Source: CAZPBO01 sp964584815 (GTDB taxonomy: Bacteria > Planctomycetota > SKW154). Taken from it: a DNA stretch of 32,870 bases. The stretch is from assembly GCA_964584815.1 (NCBI GenBank), contig CAZPBO010000022.1:1-32870 (forward strand), given 5' to 3'. Of the stretch, positions 7,612 through 15,347 are shown piece by piece. How positions within the stretch are numbered: the stretch's first letter is position 1; each line of letters begins with the position of its first letter. Both the position numbers and the translations under genes were made by a program. The notes below the pieces were generated by a model. That model searched no databases and had not been told where the DNA came from. It worked only from the letters and a program-made list of their open reading frames with translations.

Positions 7612-8742
7612 ATGAGACGCGGTTTCACCCTCATTGAGTTGCTTATGGCTATGGCGCTGGCGGTGGTGGTGATATCTATGCTGGGCTTTATATACGGCAA
7701 CTCAAGAGAGATTTTCAACGCTTGTCAGCGGACGGTGGAGTTGTATCAAAAGATAGTGAACACGATGGGGATACTGGAATCGGAGTTGCAGAATGTGCGT
7801 GTGACGCACGATATGGAGTTTTTCACCGACGGACAGCCGTGGAACCGCCACTTTGACGAGAAGGGATTGGTGTCGGGTCTGCCATACTCGCCGCTTGAGA
7901 AGGGCAGTGTTAAGGGGTTGCGTTCGCATCTGCCGGCACACCTGCGTAACCTTCTGCAGTATGTTCCGTCCTTTGCGATATACGGCGACTCATACACCGA
8001 CAAAAGCGGGATGAAACATCGCAGCGATGTTCTTTACTTCAAGGCTTTGGCGAGTGTTGCGGGTGCCAAGCGTGAGGCGCTTGTGCTTTACCGTGTGGAG
8101 CGTCCGACACTGTCTGGTGGCAGGGAGGGAACGCCTGTCCTTAAGAAATATGTGCTTGTGCGTAAAGGAACAGGGCAGTTTGAGGAGATTCCTTCAGACA
8201 AAAGCGGAACCGATATCTGCGTCGGCGTGACCGACTTCAAGGTTGAGTATTTCTACCACGACCCTTATATGAAACAGCCGCCGAAATGGGTGACTGTTCC
8301 CGAAGGACAGGTGCGCACATTCTGCTATCTCGGCTGGGCACGGGTGGACAAAGACCGCATCATATGGGTGCCTGATGAGAACGGACGCGGCTTTGACAAC
8401 ATAGGGTTCAAAGACAAGTTTGCCCAGTTGTCGGTCGGTTCCCGCATCCTGCTCTATCACGGACGCCCACATCAGAAAGACCCCGGCTCTTCAAGTCTGC
8501 CGCAGGAGCGTGTCTGGAAGTTTGGCAATGACGGCGACTACACTATAATCAAGATTGAGCGCGTGGGCAGCCAGGTGAAACTCCGTGTCGCCAACACAAA
8601 CCCTCCCCTGCCCATCCGCCAAAAAAGTGTCCGTTTCCGCGCCGGTTTCCTCCCTTTTGCCGTTCGCCTAACCCTCGGCTTCGTTGACACAAAGGGACGG
8701 CGCAAGTTCGTCACAAGCACCGTTTACCTCGCCAGTCGTTGA
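7612..8742 (+). CDS. Type IV pilin-like protein with prepilin N-terminus (PulJ/GspJ-like)
   Basis: The 376-residue product begins MRRGFTLIELL, the class-III leader recognised by prepilin peptidase PilD, with cleavage expected between Gly4 and Phe5. The conserved Glu5 of the mature protein and a hydrophobic helix (LLMAMALAVVVISMLGFIY) follow. The rest is a large polar domain that I do not match to a family. A minor pseudopilin of the GspJ/PulJ type is the best guess, though those are usually about 200 residues. I chose the ATG with TTTGAGGAG upstream rather than the GTG at 7570. No other pilus gene is adjacent. It converges on tsaE with a 19-base tail-to-tail overlap. Confidence 0.85.
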   Translation: MRRGFTLIELLMAMALAVVVISMLGFIYGNSREIFNACQRTVELYQKIVNTMGILESELQNVRVTHDMEFFTDGQPWNRHFDEKGLVSGLPYSPLEKGSVKGLRSHLPAHLRNLLQYVPSFAIYGDSYTDKSGMKHRSDVLYFKALASVAGAKREALVLYRVERPTLSGGREGTPVLKKYVLVRKGTGQFEEIPSDKSGTDICVGVTDFKVEYFYHDPYMKQPPKWVTVPEGQVRTFCYLGWARVDKDRIIWVPDENGRGFDNIGFKDKFAQLSVGSRILLYHGRPHQKDPGSSSLPQERVWKFGNDGDYTIIKIERVGSQVKLRVANTNPPLPIRQKSVRFRAGFLPFAVRLTLGFVDTKGRRKFVTSTVYLASR

Positions 8743-9182
8743 CGCAGAAGTGCCTCAAAGTCGCTGTCCGCACTGATTCTCACCCGCCGCCGTGTTTCCC
8801 CCTTGTGCTCTATCCTCACATCTACCCTTTCTTGCACCAGAACCCCCTCCACCCTGTCCGCCCACTCTATCGCCACAATCCCCCCCTCCTCAAACGCCTC
8901 CCCACAAGATGCCATAAACTGCCCACAATCCAACCTGTAGGCGTCAAGATGCCACAAAACTACTGCCCCCTTGTGGCGCATCGCCAAAACAAATGTCGGA
9001 CTGACAACATCGCGGGAGTCAATGCCAAGCCCTTCCGCCATCCCCTTCACAAAAACCGTCTTGCCTGCCCCTAACTCCCCGAAAAGCGCCACCAACCCAC
9101 CGCCGCGTTCAAGCAAAATCTCCGCCACAATGCTTCCCAGAAGCCTTGTCTCACCCTCGCTGTGCGTCTCAACCTCCACCAT
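8724..9182 (-). CDS. tsaE: tRNA threonylcarbamoyladenosine biosynthesis ATPase TsaE
   Basis: A 152-residue P-loop ATPase that works with TsaB and TsaD to load the t6A modification at position 37 of ANN-decoding tRNAs. Evidence is the Walker A GELGAGKT followed by VFVKGMAEGLG, then VSPTFVLA, the HLDAYRL motif and VAIEWADRV, all in family order and at family length. The frame is open upstream to 9230, but the ATG at 9182 sits about 9 bases after GGAGG, better spaced than the ATG at 9188. It overlaps the 3' end of thiL by 14 bases, so the two are translationally coupled. Confidence 0.94.
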   Translation of the reverse strand: MVEVETHSEGETRLLGSIVAEILLERGGGLVALFGELGAGKTVFVKGMAEGLGIDSRDVVSPTFVLAMRHKGAVVLWHLDAYRLDCGQFMASCGEAFEEGGIVAIEWADRVEGVLVQERVDVRIEHKGETRRRVRISADSDFEALLRQRLAR

Positions 9183-10044
9183 GAACATATCCCTCCGGCT
9201 CAACCCTACGCTTTCTACCCTCATCTTCAATCCAAAGCCCCGGCTCCTCTACCACCTCACCGATAAGGAAAAGTGGCACAACAATGTTACGCGCCTTTTC
9301 AAACACACCTCTACGGCAGCAGAGAAGCAGTTCAAAATCTTCTCCATCGCTTAAGGCGTGCTGAAGCGGCGGTTTGCCGCTTCTGTTGGAGAGTTGTTTT
9401 GCGGCGGCACTGACGGGAATGCTTCCTTCCTTAAGAACCATTCCAACCCCGCTTGCCCGACATATCCGCCACGCATCAAGCAACAACCCATCAGATATGT
9501 CAATCATTGCGGCAACTCCAAGACGGCTCAATTCCAACCCTTCTTTCACCTTGGGACGAAAGGAGAGGTGTTTCCCAAGGATGGAGCCGCCAAGGGCGCC
9601 TGTGACGCAGACCACCATACCGGGTTCTGCTCCGGAGCGGGGGATGGGACGGGCGCTGTGTCCGAGAGCGACGGTCGTGAGGACAAGGCGTTGTGTGCCG
9701 GTGGCGTAATCGCCGCCGACCAGTTTCGCCCCAACACGACGGCAGGCGGCAACCAAACCATCAACCAGTTCACGCACCTCGTTGCGTCGGTGATGCGGCA
9801 CAACCGCAGCGCATAGAAGCGATTCCGCACGCGCACCCATCGCCGCCAAATCGCTCAACGACACCGCCCCCGCCTTATAACCCACAAGGAAAGCCTCCGT
9901 TTCCTTTGTGAATTCCTTCCCCTCAACAACAGAATCAACGGTGACACACAGCCCTCCAGACAAAACCGCACAGTCGTCTCCTGGACCGCTTGTGGTCAAG
10001 CCAAAACGGCGGAACAGCCACGCAAGGAATTCTTCCTCGTCCAC
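9169..10044 (-). CDS. thiL: Thiamine-monophosphate kinase ThiL
   Basis: A 291-residue enzyme that phosphorylates thiamine phosphate to thiamine diphosphate, the last step of the pathway. Diagnostic motifs are GPGDDCAVL, TVDSVVEGKEF, SLSDLAAMGA, GGDYATG, MIDISDGLLLDA and SDGEDFELLL, the metal- and nucleotide-binding acidic residues of the PurM/ThiL fold. The start is a GTG with AAGGAG nine bases upstream, within an operon driven by the promoter at 10075-10103. It partners the ThiD2-ThiE fusion encoded 3 kb away on the other strand. No riboswitch is seen in its leader of about 25 bases. Confidence 0.95.
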   Translation of the reverse strand: MDEEEFLAWLFRRFGLTTSGPGDDCAVLSGGLCVTVDSVVEGKEFTKETEAFLVGYKAGAVSLSDLAAMGARAESLLCAAVVPHHRRNEVRELVDGLVAACRRVGAKLVGGDYATGTQRLVLTTVALGHSARPIPRSGAEPGMVVCVTGALGGSILGKHLSFRPKVKEGLELSRLGVAAMIDISDGLLLDAWRICRASGVGMVLKEGSIPVSAAAKQLSNRSGKPPLQHALSDGEDFELLLCCRRGVFEKARNIVVPLFLIGEVVEEPGLWIEDEGRKRRVEPEGYVHGGG

Positions 10045-10074
10045 GATGCAAAACTCCTTGATTTGGGAGTTGCG

Positions 10075-10103
10075 ATTATATCATCTTGAAAAGATGAAGC
10101 CAA
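10075..10103 (-). promoter_or_regulatory. Promoter of thiL-tsaE
   Basis: On the minus strand TTGGCT (10103-10098), a spacer of exactly 17 bases and TATAAT (10080-10075), with TGA before the -10 box. The GTG start lies 31 bases downstream of the -10 box. Confidence 0.65.
10081..10097. repeat. Inverted repeat filling the thiL promoter spacer
   Basis: TCATCTT-GAA-AAGATGA, a perfect 7-bp inverted repeat with a 3-base centre. It occupies exactly the 17 bases between the -35 and -10 boxes of the thiL promoter, where a repressor would block RNA polymerase. Confidence 0.5.
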
Positions 10104-10118
10104 AAGAGCGCAAAAAAG

Positions 10119-10146
10119 TTGCAACTGGGCAATATATTGCTATAAG
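10119..10146 (+). promoter_or_regulatory. Promoter of the candidate small RNA
   Basis: TTGCAA (10119-10124), a 16-base spacer and TATAAG (10141-10146), the same arrangement as at lemA. Transcription would begin near 10152-10154. Confidence 0.5.
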
Positions 10147-10151
10147 ATTTA

Positions 10152-10237
10152 ATTGGGAGGCAAAGGGAAACCCCCCGCCCCACCCGATGCCGCCCCGATG
10201 GGGCCCCGGAACCCCGCCGCCGGGGCCCCGCTTTTTT
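10152..10237 (+). ncRNA. Candidate small RNA or short attenuated leader, about 85 nt
   Basis: This stretch holds no plausible reading frame but has a promoter on one side and a strong intrinsic terminator on the other. A separate promoter for the next gene follows. The transcript would be very G+C rich, with a GGGAAACCC mini-hairpin near its 5' end. A segment at 10177-10182 (GCCCCA) can pair with 10199-10204 (TGGGGC), competing with the 5' arm of the terminator. It lacks the SRP RNA tetraloop/GGAAG signature and any tRNA-like fold. It may be an independent sRNA or a conditional leader of the downstream HtrA operon. Confidence 0.45.
10200..10237 (+). terminator. Intrinsic terminator of the candidate small RNA
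   Basis: A perfect 10-bp stem (GGGGCCCCGG at 10200-10209 pairing with CCGGGGCCCC at 10220-10229), a 10-base loop, then GC and six T (10232-10237). No plus-strand protein gene ends upstream of it. Confidence 0.75.
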
Positions 10238-10250
10238 AGATGTTTGTCCC

Positions 10251-10279
10251 TTGCCGCAGCGGTAGTCCCCACTTATAAT
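10251..10279 (+). promoter_or_regulatory. Promoter of the HtrA-like operon
   Basis: TTGCCG (10251-10256), a 17-base spacer and a perfect TATAAT (10274-10279), right after the terminator. The ATG at 10282 lies upstream of the expected start site, which favours the GTG at 10315 for the next gene. Confidence 0.6.
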
Positions 10280-10314
10280 CTATGCGGTTGAGGTTTCTAT
10301 TAAGGTGGGTCGTC

Positions 10315-10605
10315 GTGGCAAAGGATGTTGACCTTGCGAAGATGATAGTGGCGTCAATGGCTGAGGGGTTTAAGGGGGACGCAAGACGAGCGGCGCTTGC
10401 ATTCCAACGCCTTTATCAGGTGCTTCGTAAATATGGTGATGAGGAGGCGAAGACAGCGGCTGCTGATATTGTTGCCGCTATGGGACAGGATTTTCGTGGT
10501 GACATAGGTGCCGCTTGCGATGCCTTTGAACGGCTTGTTGTGGCGATTGTTCTGGCGAAATCGGGGAAACCGATAACGCGTCGTCTTGATTCGTTGGAGG
10601 AATAG
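10315..10605 (+). CDS. Small helical protein of unknown function
   Basis: A 96-residue cytoplasmic protein, predicted all-helical, with no signal peptide, membrane segment or motif I recognise. It contains a loose internal repetition: MIVASMAEGFKGDARRAALAFQRLYQVL resembles IVAAMGQDFRGDIGAACDAFERLVVAI, each with a (K/R)GD turn followed by an alanine-rich helix ending in AF.RL. The protein may therefore be a tandem of two short helical hairpins. The GTG start follows AAGGTGGG and lies downstream of the promoter. The first HtrA-like gene starts 2 bases after its stop, so it is the leader gene of that operon. Possible roles (adaptor, regulator) are speculation. Confidence 0.75.
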   Translation: MAKDVDLAKMIVASMAEGFKGDARRAALAFQRLYQVLRKYGDEEAKTAAADIVAAMGQDFRGDIGAACDAFERLVVAIVLAKSGKPITRRLDSLEE

Positions 10606-10607
10606 TT

Positions 10608-11876
10608 ATGCGCCTCGGCGCGGTCGTGTTTGCTCTCCTTCCACTTCTTGTTGCGTTTTCCCAAGAGCAGCCCTTAAAAAAAGCCGACGAGGAGTCGGTC
10701 TCCCTCTATCAACGCGTGGCGAAGACTGTTGTGGCGATTCACTGTGATGTGAAGAGGAAGAAACGCGTTGCGTCTTATGTAGGGTCTGGTGTCATCATCA
10801 GTCCTGATGGGGAAGTTCTGACGGTTCTTTCGGTTGTGCCGCCAGGGGCTGAAAACATCCGCGTCACCCTACAAGGAGGCATCACCTATAAGGCGCGTGT
10901 TTTGGGCTATGAGGAGCGCAACACCGTCGTTCTCCTCAAGTTGGAGGGGGTAAACAAGCCTTTGCCTTTTGCGAAATTGGGTTCTTCTTCGGCGGTCCGT
11001 CCAGGCTCTTTTGTGGTGGCGGTGGCGAATGTTTATGAGTCGGCGTGGCGGGAGCAACAACCCGCCTGCAGTCTCGGCGTCGTCTCGGGTTTTTATCGTC
11101 TTCGTCACGGAGACGGCGACTACTGGGGAACGGTGATGGAGTTTGACGCCGCTTTCAACCACGGCTCTGATGGCGGTCCTGTCTTCAATCTCCGCGGCGA
11201 GGTGGTTGGAATTATGATTCTTGGCTATTCCTACTCCCGATGGCTCGGATGCGCTATTCCCATTGACCAGATAAAGTTTGTCCTTGATGACATACGACAC
11301 GGATACCAAGTTGTGCCGCGTTATGGGCTTGTTATTGACGAAGAAGAGGAGAGTTTTGAGGAAGGGGTGCGTCTTGCACGCGTCAGTCGCAAAGGTCCCG
11401 CCTACAAAGCAGGTTTAAGGACAGGGGACAGAATACTGAAGGTGGATGATGTTGATATAGAGCGTGCGGAGCAATTGGCAAAAGAGTTCACGATTGTTCC
11501 GCCCGGAACGACCTTAACACTTCTTGTCAAAAGAAGTGGCAAGACTTTCGCCGCGAAACTCAAGGTCGGCAAATGGGTTCTGCGCAAAAAGAGACCCGAA
11601 CATGAGAAAGCAGAGGTCTATGTTGGGTTTGCGTTGCGGGAAGAGAAAGAAGGGCTTTTTGTGGACAAGATAGCGCCCGACTCGCCCGCATCACGCGCGA
11701 AACTGCGGGTTGGCGACCTCGTTCTTGAAGCCGCAGGTAAACGCGTCAAAACCATTGAGCAGTTTGAGGAACTGCTTGAGCAGATGAGACCCGGACAGAT
11801 ACTGAGACTTGTGGTTTTGCGTGACAAAAAATACACTGTGGAAGTGGAGTTGGTTCTGGGGAGGAAGAAGAAGTGA
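10608..11876 (+). CDS. Secreted HtrA-like pseudoprotease with two PDZ domains (triad lost)
   Basis: A 422-residue protein with a signal peptide (residues 1-18) and a trypsin-like fold of the DegP/HtrA type (about 30-235), followed by two PDZ domains (about 240-330 and 340-418). Against the active third copy in this operon, all three catalytic positions are replaced: His by Ser75 (VLTVLSVV), Asp by Thr106 (ERNTVVLLKL) and the nucleophile Ser by Asp188 (GSDGGP). The structural glycines and the GGP oxyanion region remain, so the fold is kept while proteolysis should be absent. It is probably a periplasmic binding or scaffolding partner. The ATG start has GAGGAATAG upstream, and the stop overlaps the next start as GTGA. 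Confidence 0.88.
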   Translation: MRLGAVVFALLPLLVAFSQEQPLKKADEESVSLYQRVAKTVVAIHCDVKRKKRVASYVGSGVIISPDGEVLTVLSVVPPGAENIRVTLQGGITYKARVLGYEERNTVVLLKLEGVNKPLPFAKLGSSSAVRPGSFVVAVANVYESAWREQQPACSLGVVSGFYRLRHGDGDYWGTVMEFDAAFNHGSDGGPVFNLRGEVVGIMILGYSYSRWLGCAIPIDQIKFVLDDIRHGYQVVPRYGLVIDEEEESFEEGVRLARVSRKGPAYKAGLRTGDRILKVDDVDIERAEQLAKEFTIVPPGTTLTLLVKRSGKTFAAKLKVGKWVLRKKRPEHEKAEVYVGFALREEKEGLFVDKIAPDSPASRAKLRVGDLVLEAAGKRVKTIEQFEELLEQMRPGQILRLVVLRDKKYTVEVELVLGRKKK

Positions 11877-12916
11877 GGGTGATACAGGCGTTTGTGTTGG
11901 TGCTTTTATGCGGTATGGTTGTAGCGCAGGAGAGCAAGGACACAGAACTTTTGGGCGCACTGGAGAGGGTGTTTCAGCGGGCGGCGCAGAAAATAGCGCC
12001 TTCTGTTGTTTCCATATATGTGGAACGCGACCTGACCAAGCCAGAAGGTGAGGAGTCAACGGAGGCGTTGGGGGGGATGGTGGGACGCCGCGGCGGTAGA
12101 TACTACACCCGTCCAGATGCACCTGTATCAGGCGTTATCGTCGGACCAAACGGCTTTATCGCCACGACCTATTTCAATGTCCGCGGCAAAAATGTCAAAT
12201 CCATAACAGTGACCCTGCCCGATGGGCGTAAGTTCCCAGCCATCCGTCTTGGGTATGATGAGAACACCGATATAGCGATACTGAAAATAGACGCGAAAGA
12301 TTTGCCTGCGGTTACATTCAGCAGCACCGAGAACTTAAAAGTTGGGCAGTTTGTAGCGGTGGTGGGGCGCGCAGAGGACGGCAAGTCGCTGACCGTCAAC
12401 TGGGGGATAATAAGCGCGGTGGGGCGGTTGCGTGGATGGTGCGTTCAGATTTCCGCAAAGTTGAACTACGGCAACGCCGGCGGTGCTGTGGTTGACATAA
12501 ACGGCAACTTCATCGGAATTGCCTCATATGTCTCCACCGAAAGTGTGGCGGGACAGAATTCGGGTGTGGGTTTTATGGCACCCTGCCATAAGGTTCAAAA
12601 GAACCTGCCCGACCTGATTGCGGGCAGACGGATAGAGAAAGAGAAGCGCCCGTTCCTTGGGGTGATGCTGTCGCCTGACGACCCGAAGGTGAAAGGTGCG
12701 CGCGTAGCCGAAGTCTATAACCCGTCCCCAGCGGCACGCGCAGGACTCAAAAACGGTGATATCATCATTGAGTTCAACGGACAGAAGGTGAGCAACCGTG
12801 CTGACCTTGTCCGCGCTATCAGAGCCTGCAAAATCGGGCAGAAAGTGAAGTTGAAAGTGATACGCCACGGCAGGATTGTTGAAATGGAGGTGATTCTGGG
12901 CAAAGCGTCCTGGTAG
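11873..12916 (+). CDS. Secreted HtrA-like pseudoprotease with one PDZ domain (His and Ser lost)
   Basis: A 347-residue protein with a signal peptide (residues 1-18, ending VVAQ), a trypsin-like domain (about 30-255) and one C-terminal PDZ domain (about 260-345, including RPFLGVML and AGLKNGDIIIEFNG). The catalytic Asp133 is kept (NTDIAILKI), but His is Phe101 (FIATTYFNV) and the nucleophile Ser is Ala202 (GNAGGA). It should therefore be proteolytically dead. The start is a GTG overlapping the previous stop by 4 bases, so translation is coupled to the first pseudoprotease. The active homologue follows 19 bases downstream. A role in assembling or regulating that protease is a reasonable inference, not shown. 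Confidence 0.88.
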   Translation: MRVIQAFVLVLLCGMVVAQESKDTELLGALERVFQRAAQKIAPSVVSIYVERDLTKPEGEESTEALGGMVGRRGGRYYTRPDAPVSGVIVGPNGFIATTYFNVRGKNVKSITVTLPDGRKFPAIRLGYDENTDIAILKIDAKDLPAVTFSSTENLKVGQFVAVVGRAEDGKSLTVNWGIISAVGRLRGWCVQISAKLNYGNAGGAVVDINGNFIGIASYVSTESVAGQNSGVGFMAPCHKVQKNLPDLIAGRRIEKEKRPFLGVMLSPDDPKVKGARVAEVYNPSPAARAGLKNGDIIIEFNGQKVSNRADLVRAIRACKIGQKVKLKVIRHGRIVEMEVILGKASW

Positions 12917-12935
12917 TTCTGTTGAGGGGCAGGAA

Positions 12936-14240
12936 ATGCGAAAGTTGGTGTTGGTCTGTGCGGTTCTTGCGGCTGCGGTGTTGTTCGCCGACCCCACAAG
13001 CGACCTTGAGAAGGTGAAAAAACTTGAGGACGCCCTCGTTAAGGTGGTGGCAAAGGCGTCCAAAGCGTTCGTGAACTTCCGTATAGGAAGTGGAGTCTGC
13101 ATATCGCCTGACGGGCTGGTGGTGACCAACGACCATGTGGCACGCCATTCAAGAAACTGGACAGTCTTTATGCCTGATGAAAAGACAGGACGCAGTTTCA
13201 AGGCGAAAATTCTCTGGCGCGACCCTTTCGGCGATATAACCGTGCTTAAACTGGACACAGGTGGCAAAAAGGTCCCTTATGTTGAGTTAGGCGATTCTGA
13301 TGCCGTCAAGATAGGACAGTTCGTTTTTGCGCTTGGCACACCGTTTCAAACAGCCAACGCTGACAACCGCCCTACCGTCACTTTCGGCGTCATCTCCGCA
13401 AACCACCGTATGATGGGCAATTACACCGACTGCATCCAGACCGACTGCCCTGTCAACCCCGGTAACTCCGGCGGTCCTCTGCTTGATATGAAAGGGCGTT
13501 TGCTTGGAATAAACGGACAGATTCGCGTCCGCTTCCCCTACCGCGTTAACACAGGCATCGGTCTGGCTGTGCCGGTCAATCGGATAAAGCGGTTTCTCAA
13601 GGCGTTTAAGAATGTGACGGACGGCAGAGTTGTGCAGCACGGCACCATAAAGGGGCTTGTGCTGAAAGGGGCGCCTGGCGACTTCCGTGCCGTTTTGCGG
13701 GCAAAACCTGAACCTGCCGTTGTTACTGATGTGCAGGCTGGCTCCACCGCAGCCGCCGCAGGATTCCACAAAGGTGACACCATCCTTAAGATTGACGACT
13801 ACAAAGTCGTCAACAACATCCGTTTCTGGGGGCGTCTGTGGAGTTATCCTGCTGGGTGGGAAGTGAAGATAACGGTGCTGCGGGGAGGCAAGCAGGTTGT
13901 TCTGACGGTGAAACTTGACCCTCTTGGCGTTCTGCGCAGAAGACCTGGTCCGCGTCCACAACCACCGCAGCCGCAACCCCCCGCCGTCTATATGGGCGTT
14001 GTCTTAATGATGGATAAGGGGAAGGTGACGGTGGCGCGGGTTAAGAAGGACTCCCCTGCTGACAAAGCGGGCTTGAAGGAAGGCGATGTTATCTTAAAAT
14101 TTGACGGCAAGAAACTTGAGTCCGTCGCGCACTTTATGCGTCTTCTTTCCCACAAGAAACCTGGCGATACTGTGGAACTTGAGATTGAACGCAAAGGCGA
14201 AAAACTTAAACTGAAGGTCAAACTCTCAAAACGCCCTTAA
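12936..14240 (+). CDS. Active HtrA/DegP-like serine protease with two PDZ domains
   Basis: A 434-residue secreted protease with a signal peptide (residues 1-18), a trypsin-like domain and two PDZ domains (about 235-325 and 345-432) joined by a proline-rich linker (RRRPGPRPQPPQPQPP). The triad is complete: His67 (VVTNDHVA), Asp100 (GDITVLKL) and Ser178 (NPGNSGGPL). It presumably degrades or refolds damaged envelope proteins, with the PDZ domains controlling access. Start ATG with GAGGGGCAGG upstream. It is the last gene of the operon. The two upstream homologues lack catalytic residues, so the operon encodes one enzyme and two relatives of the same fold. Confidence 0.93.
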   Translation: MRKLVLVCAVLAAAVLFADPTSDLEKVKKLEDALVKVVAKASKAFVNFRIGSGVCISPDGLVVTNDHVARHSRNWTVFMPDEKTGRSFKAKILWRDPFGDITVLKLDTGGKKVPYVELGDSDAVKIGQFVFALGTPFQTANADNRPTVTFGVISANHRMMGNYTDCIQTDCPVNPGNSGGPLLDMKGRLLGINGQIRVRFPYRVNTGIGLAVPVNRIKRFLKAFKNVTDGRVVQHGTIKGLVLKGAPGDFRAVLRAKPEPAVVTDVQAGSTAAAAGFHKGDTILKIDDYKVVNNIRFWGRLWSYPAGWEVKITVLRGGKQVVLTVKLDPLGVLRRRPGPRPQPPQPQPPAVYMGVVLMMDKGKVTVARVKKDSPADKAGLKEGDVILKFDGKKLESVAHFMRLLSHKKPGDTVELEIERKGEKLKLKVKLSKRP

Positions 14241-14262
14241 CGCAGGCATCCCTTCAAGAGGC

Positions 14263-14291
14263 TTGTCCTAACCGCCAAATCGTTGTAGAAT
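14263..14291 (+). promoter_or_regulatory. Promoter of the ATPase/Toprim-like pair
   Basis: TTGTCC (14263-14268), a 17-base spacer and TAGAAT (14286-14291), 25 bases before the ATPase ATG. This separates the pair from the HtrA operon as its own transcription unit. Confidence 0.55.
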
Positions 14292-14316
14292 AGGAATGGT
14301 TTTTGAGGCGTCATAA

Positions 14317-15342
14317 ATGCTGATAAAGAGATTCAAAGTTGTGCATTTTAAGTCCATAAAACAGCTTGACTTTTCCTGCTCGCGGGTGAATCTGCTCATT
14401 GGAGAACCCAACACAGGCAAGTCCAACATACTTGAGGCACTCGGTCTGGTGTCGTGGCTGCAGCATATCGCAGCAGACCAAGCCGCCTTTAACCCACAGC
14501 ATGCTTATGAGTGGCTGCGCGTCAGAAGAGGTGAGCAACTCTTCCACTTCCGCGACACAAGCCGCAAAATAGAGATAACACTGGAGGCTATGAATGAGGA
14601 AGGAGAAACCCAGCGCCGTTATGCCGCGGTTCAAGGACAAAAAGACGGCTTCATCTTCTTCTATTCAGGAAGCCCAGAGGACTCTCCACTTTTGGAGAGC
14701 GATGCGAACTTCTCCCTTATTAGGAAGAGGCCCGGCGGAATGGTTGAGACAATGTTTATCCGATTTTATCGTTATCCTGCAACTCTACCTGCGGAGGAAA
14801 AGGCGGGGGTGTCGTTTCTTCTACCTCCAATCGGGCGCAACCTTTCAGAAGTGCTGCTTGACCAAAGCAACCCTGAACTTACATCGGCAGTGCGCGAGTT
14901 ACTTGAACCTGCCGGCTTCAGGCTTGTCTTCAAAACAGGTCAACACGAATATCAGATGGAACTTGATGAAGTGAGGGTTGTGACTTTTGAGCCGTATCTG
15001 GTTTCGGACACGCTGCGGCGGATGCTCTTCCACACCGCTGCCGTCCTTTCCAACAAAAACTGCGTCGTCACGCTTGAAGAACCGGAAGCGCACGCGTTCC
15101 CCGACTACCTCATAAGTCTGGCGGAACAGATTGCACGCTCAAACAACCAGTTCTTCATAACAACCCACAGCCCCGAAGTTGTCTATACCCTTGCCAAAGA
15201 GACACCGAAAGGAGAATTTGCCTGTTTTGTTGCGACTACCGATAAAGAACGCGGCACAACCGTAACCCCAATCCCTTATGATACGGTGCTCTCCTACGGC
15301 ACCGACATACTGGCGAACATAGACGACTTCCTCAAGGAGTAA
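14317..15342 (+). CDS. AAA/ABC-type ATPase, RecF/OLD-like (AAA_15/AAA_21 group)
   Basis: A 341-residue SMC-like ATPase. The N-terminus IKRFKVVHFKSIKQLDF leads into Walker A GEPNTGKSN (29-37). Near residue 250 comes Walker B (NCVVTLEEPEAHAFP), followed by the H-loop FITTHSPEVV. This order, with a short central region instead of a long coiled coil, is typical of OLD-type and defence-associated ATPases. It carries no nuclease domain of its own. The next gene starts 5 bases after its stop and looks like a small Toprim protein, so the two probably form a split ATPase-nuclease system. The start follows TTGAGGCG. A housekeeping RecF is excluded by length and context. Confidence 0.88.
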   Translation: MLIKRFKVVHFKSIKQLDFSCSRVNLLIGEPNTGKSNILEALGLVSWLQHIAADQAAFNPQHAYEWLRVRRGEQLFHFRDTSRKIEITLEAMNEEGETQRRYAAVQGQKDGFIFFYSGSPEDSPLLESDANFSLIRKRPGGMVETMFIRFYRYPATLPAEEKAGVSFLLPPIGRNLSEVLLDQSNPELTSAVRELLEPAGFRLVFKTGQHEYQMELDEVRVVTFEPYLVSDTLRRMLFHTAAVLSNKNCVVTLEEPEAHAFPDYLISLAEQIARSNNQFFITTHSPEVVYTLAKETPKGEFACFVATTDKERGTTVTPIPYDTVLSYGTDILANIDDFLKE

Positions 15343-15347
15343 CATCT

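Noticed and set aside
10152..10237. SRP RNA, 6S RNA or tRNA as identity for the GC-rich RNA
   Set aside because: The SRP GGAAG loop signature, the 6S bulged duplex and size (about 180 nt), and any cloverleaf are all absent.
10282..10314. ATG at 10282 as start of the small helical protein
   Set aside because: It lies 3 bases after the -10 box, upstream of the expected transcription start, and lacks a ribosome site; GTG 10315 has AAGGTGGG.
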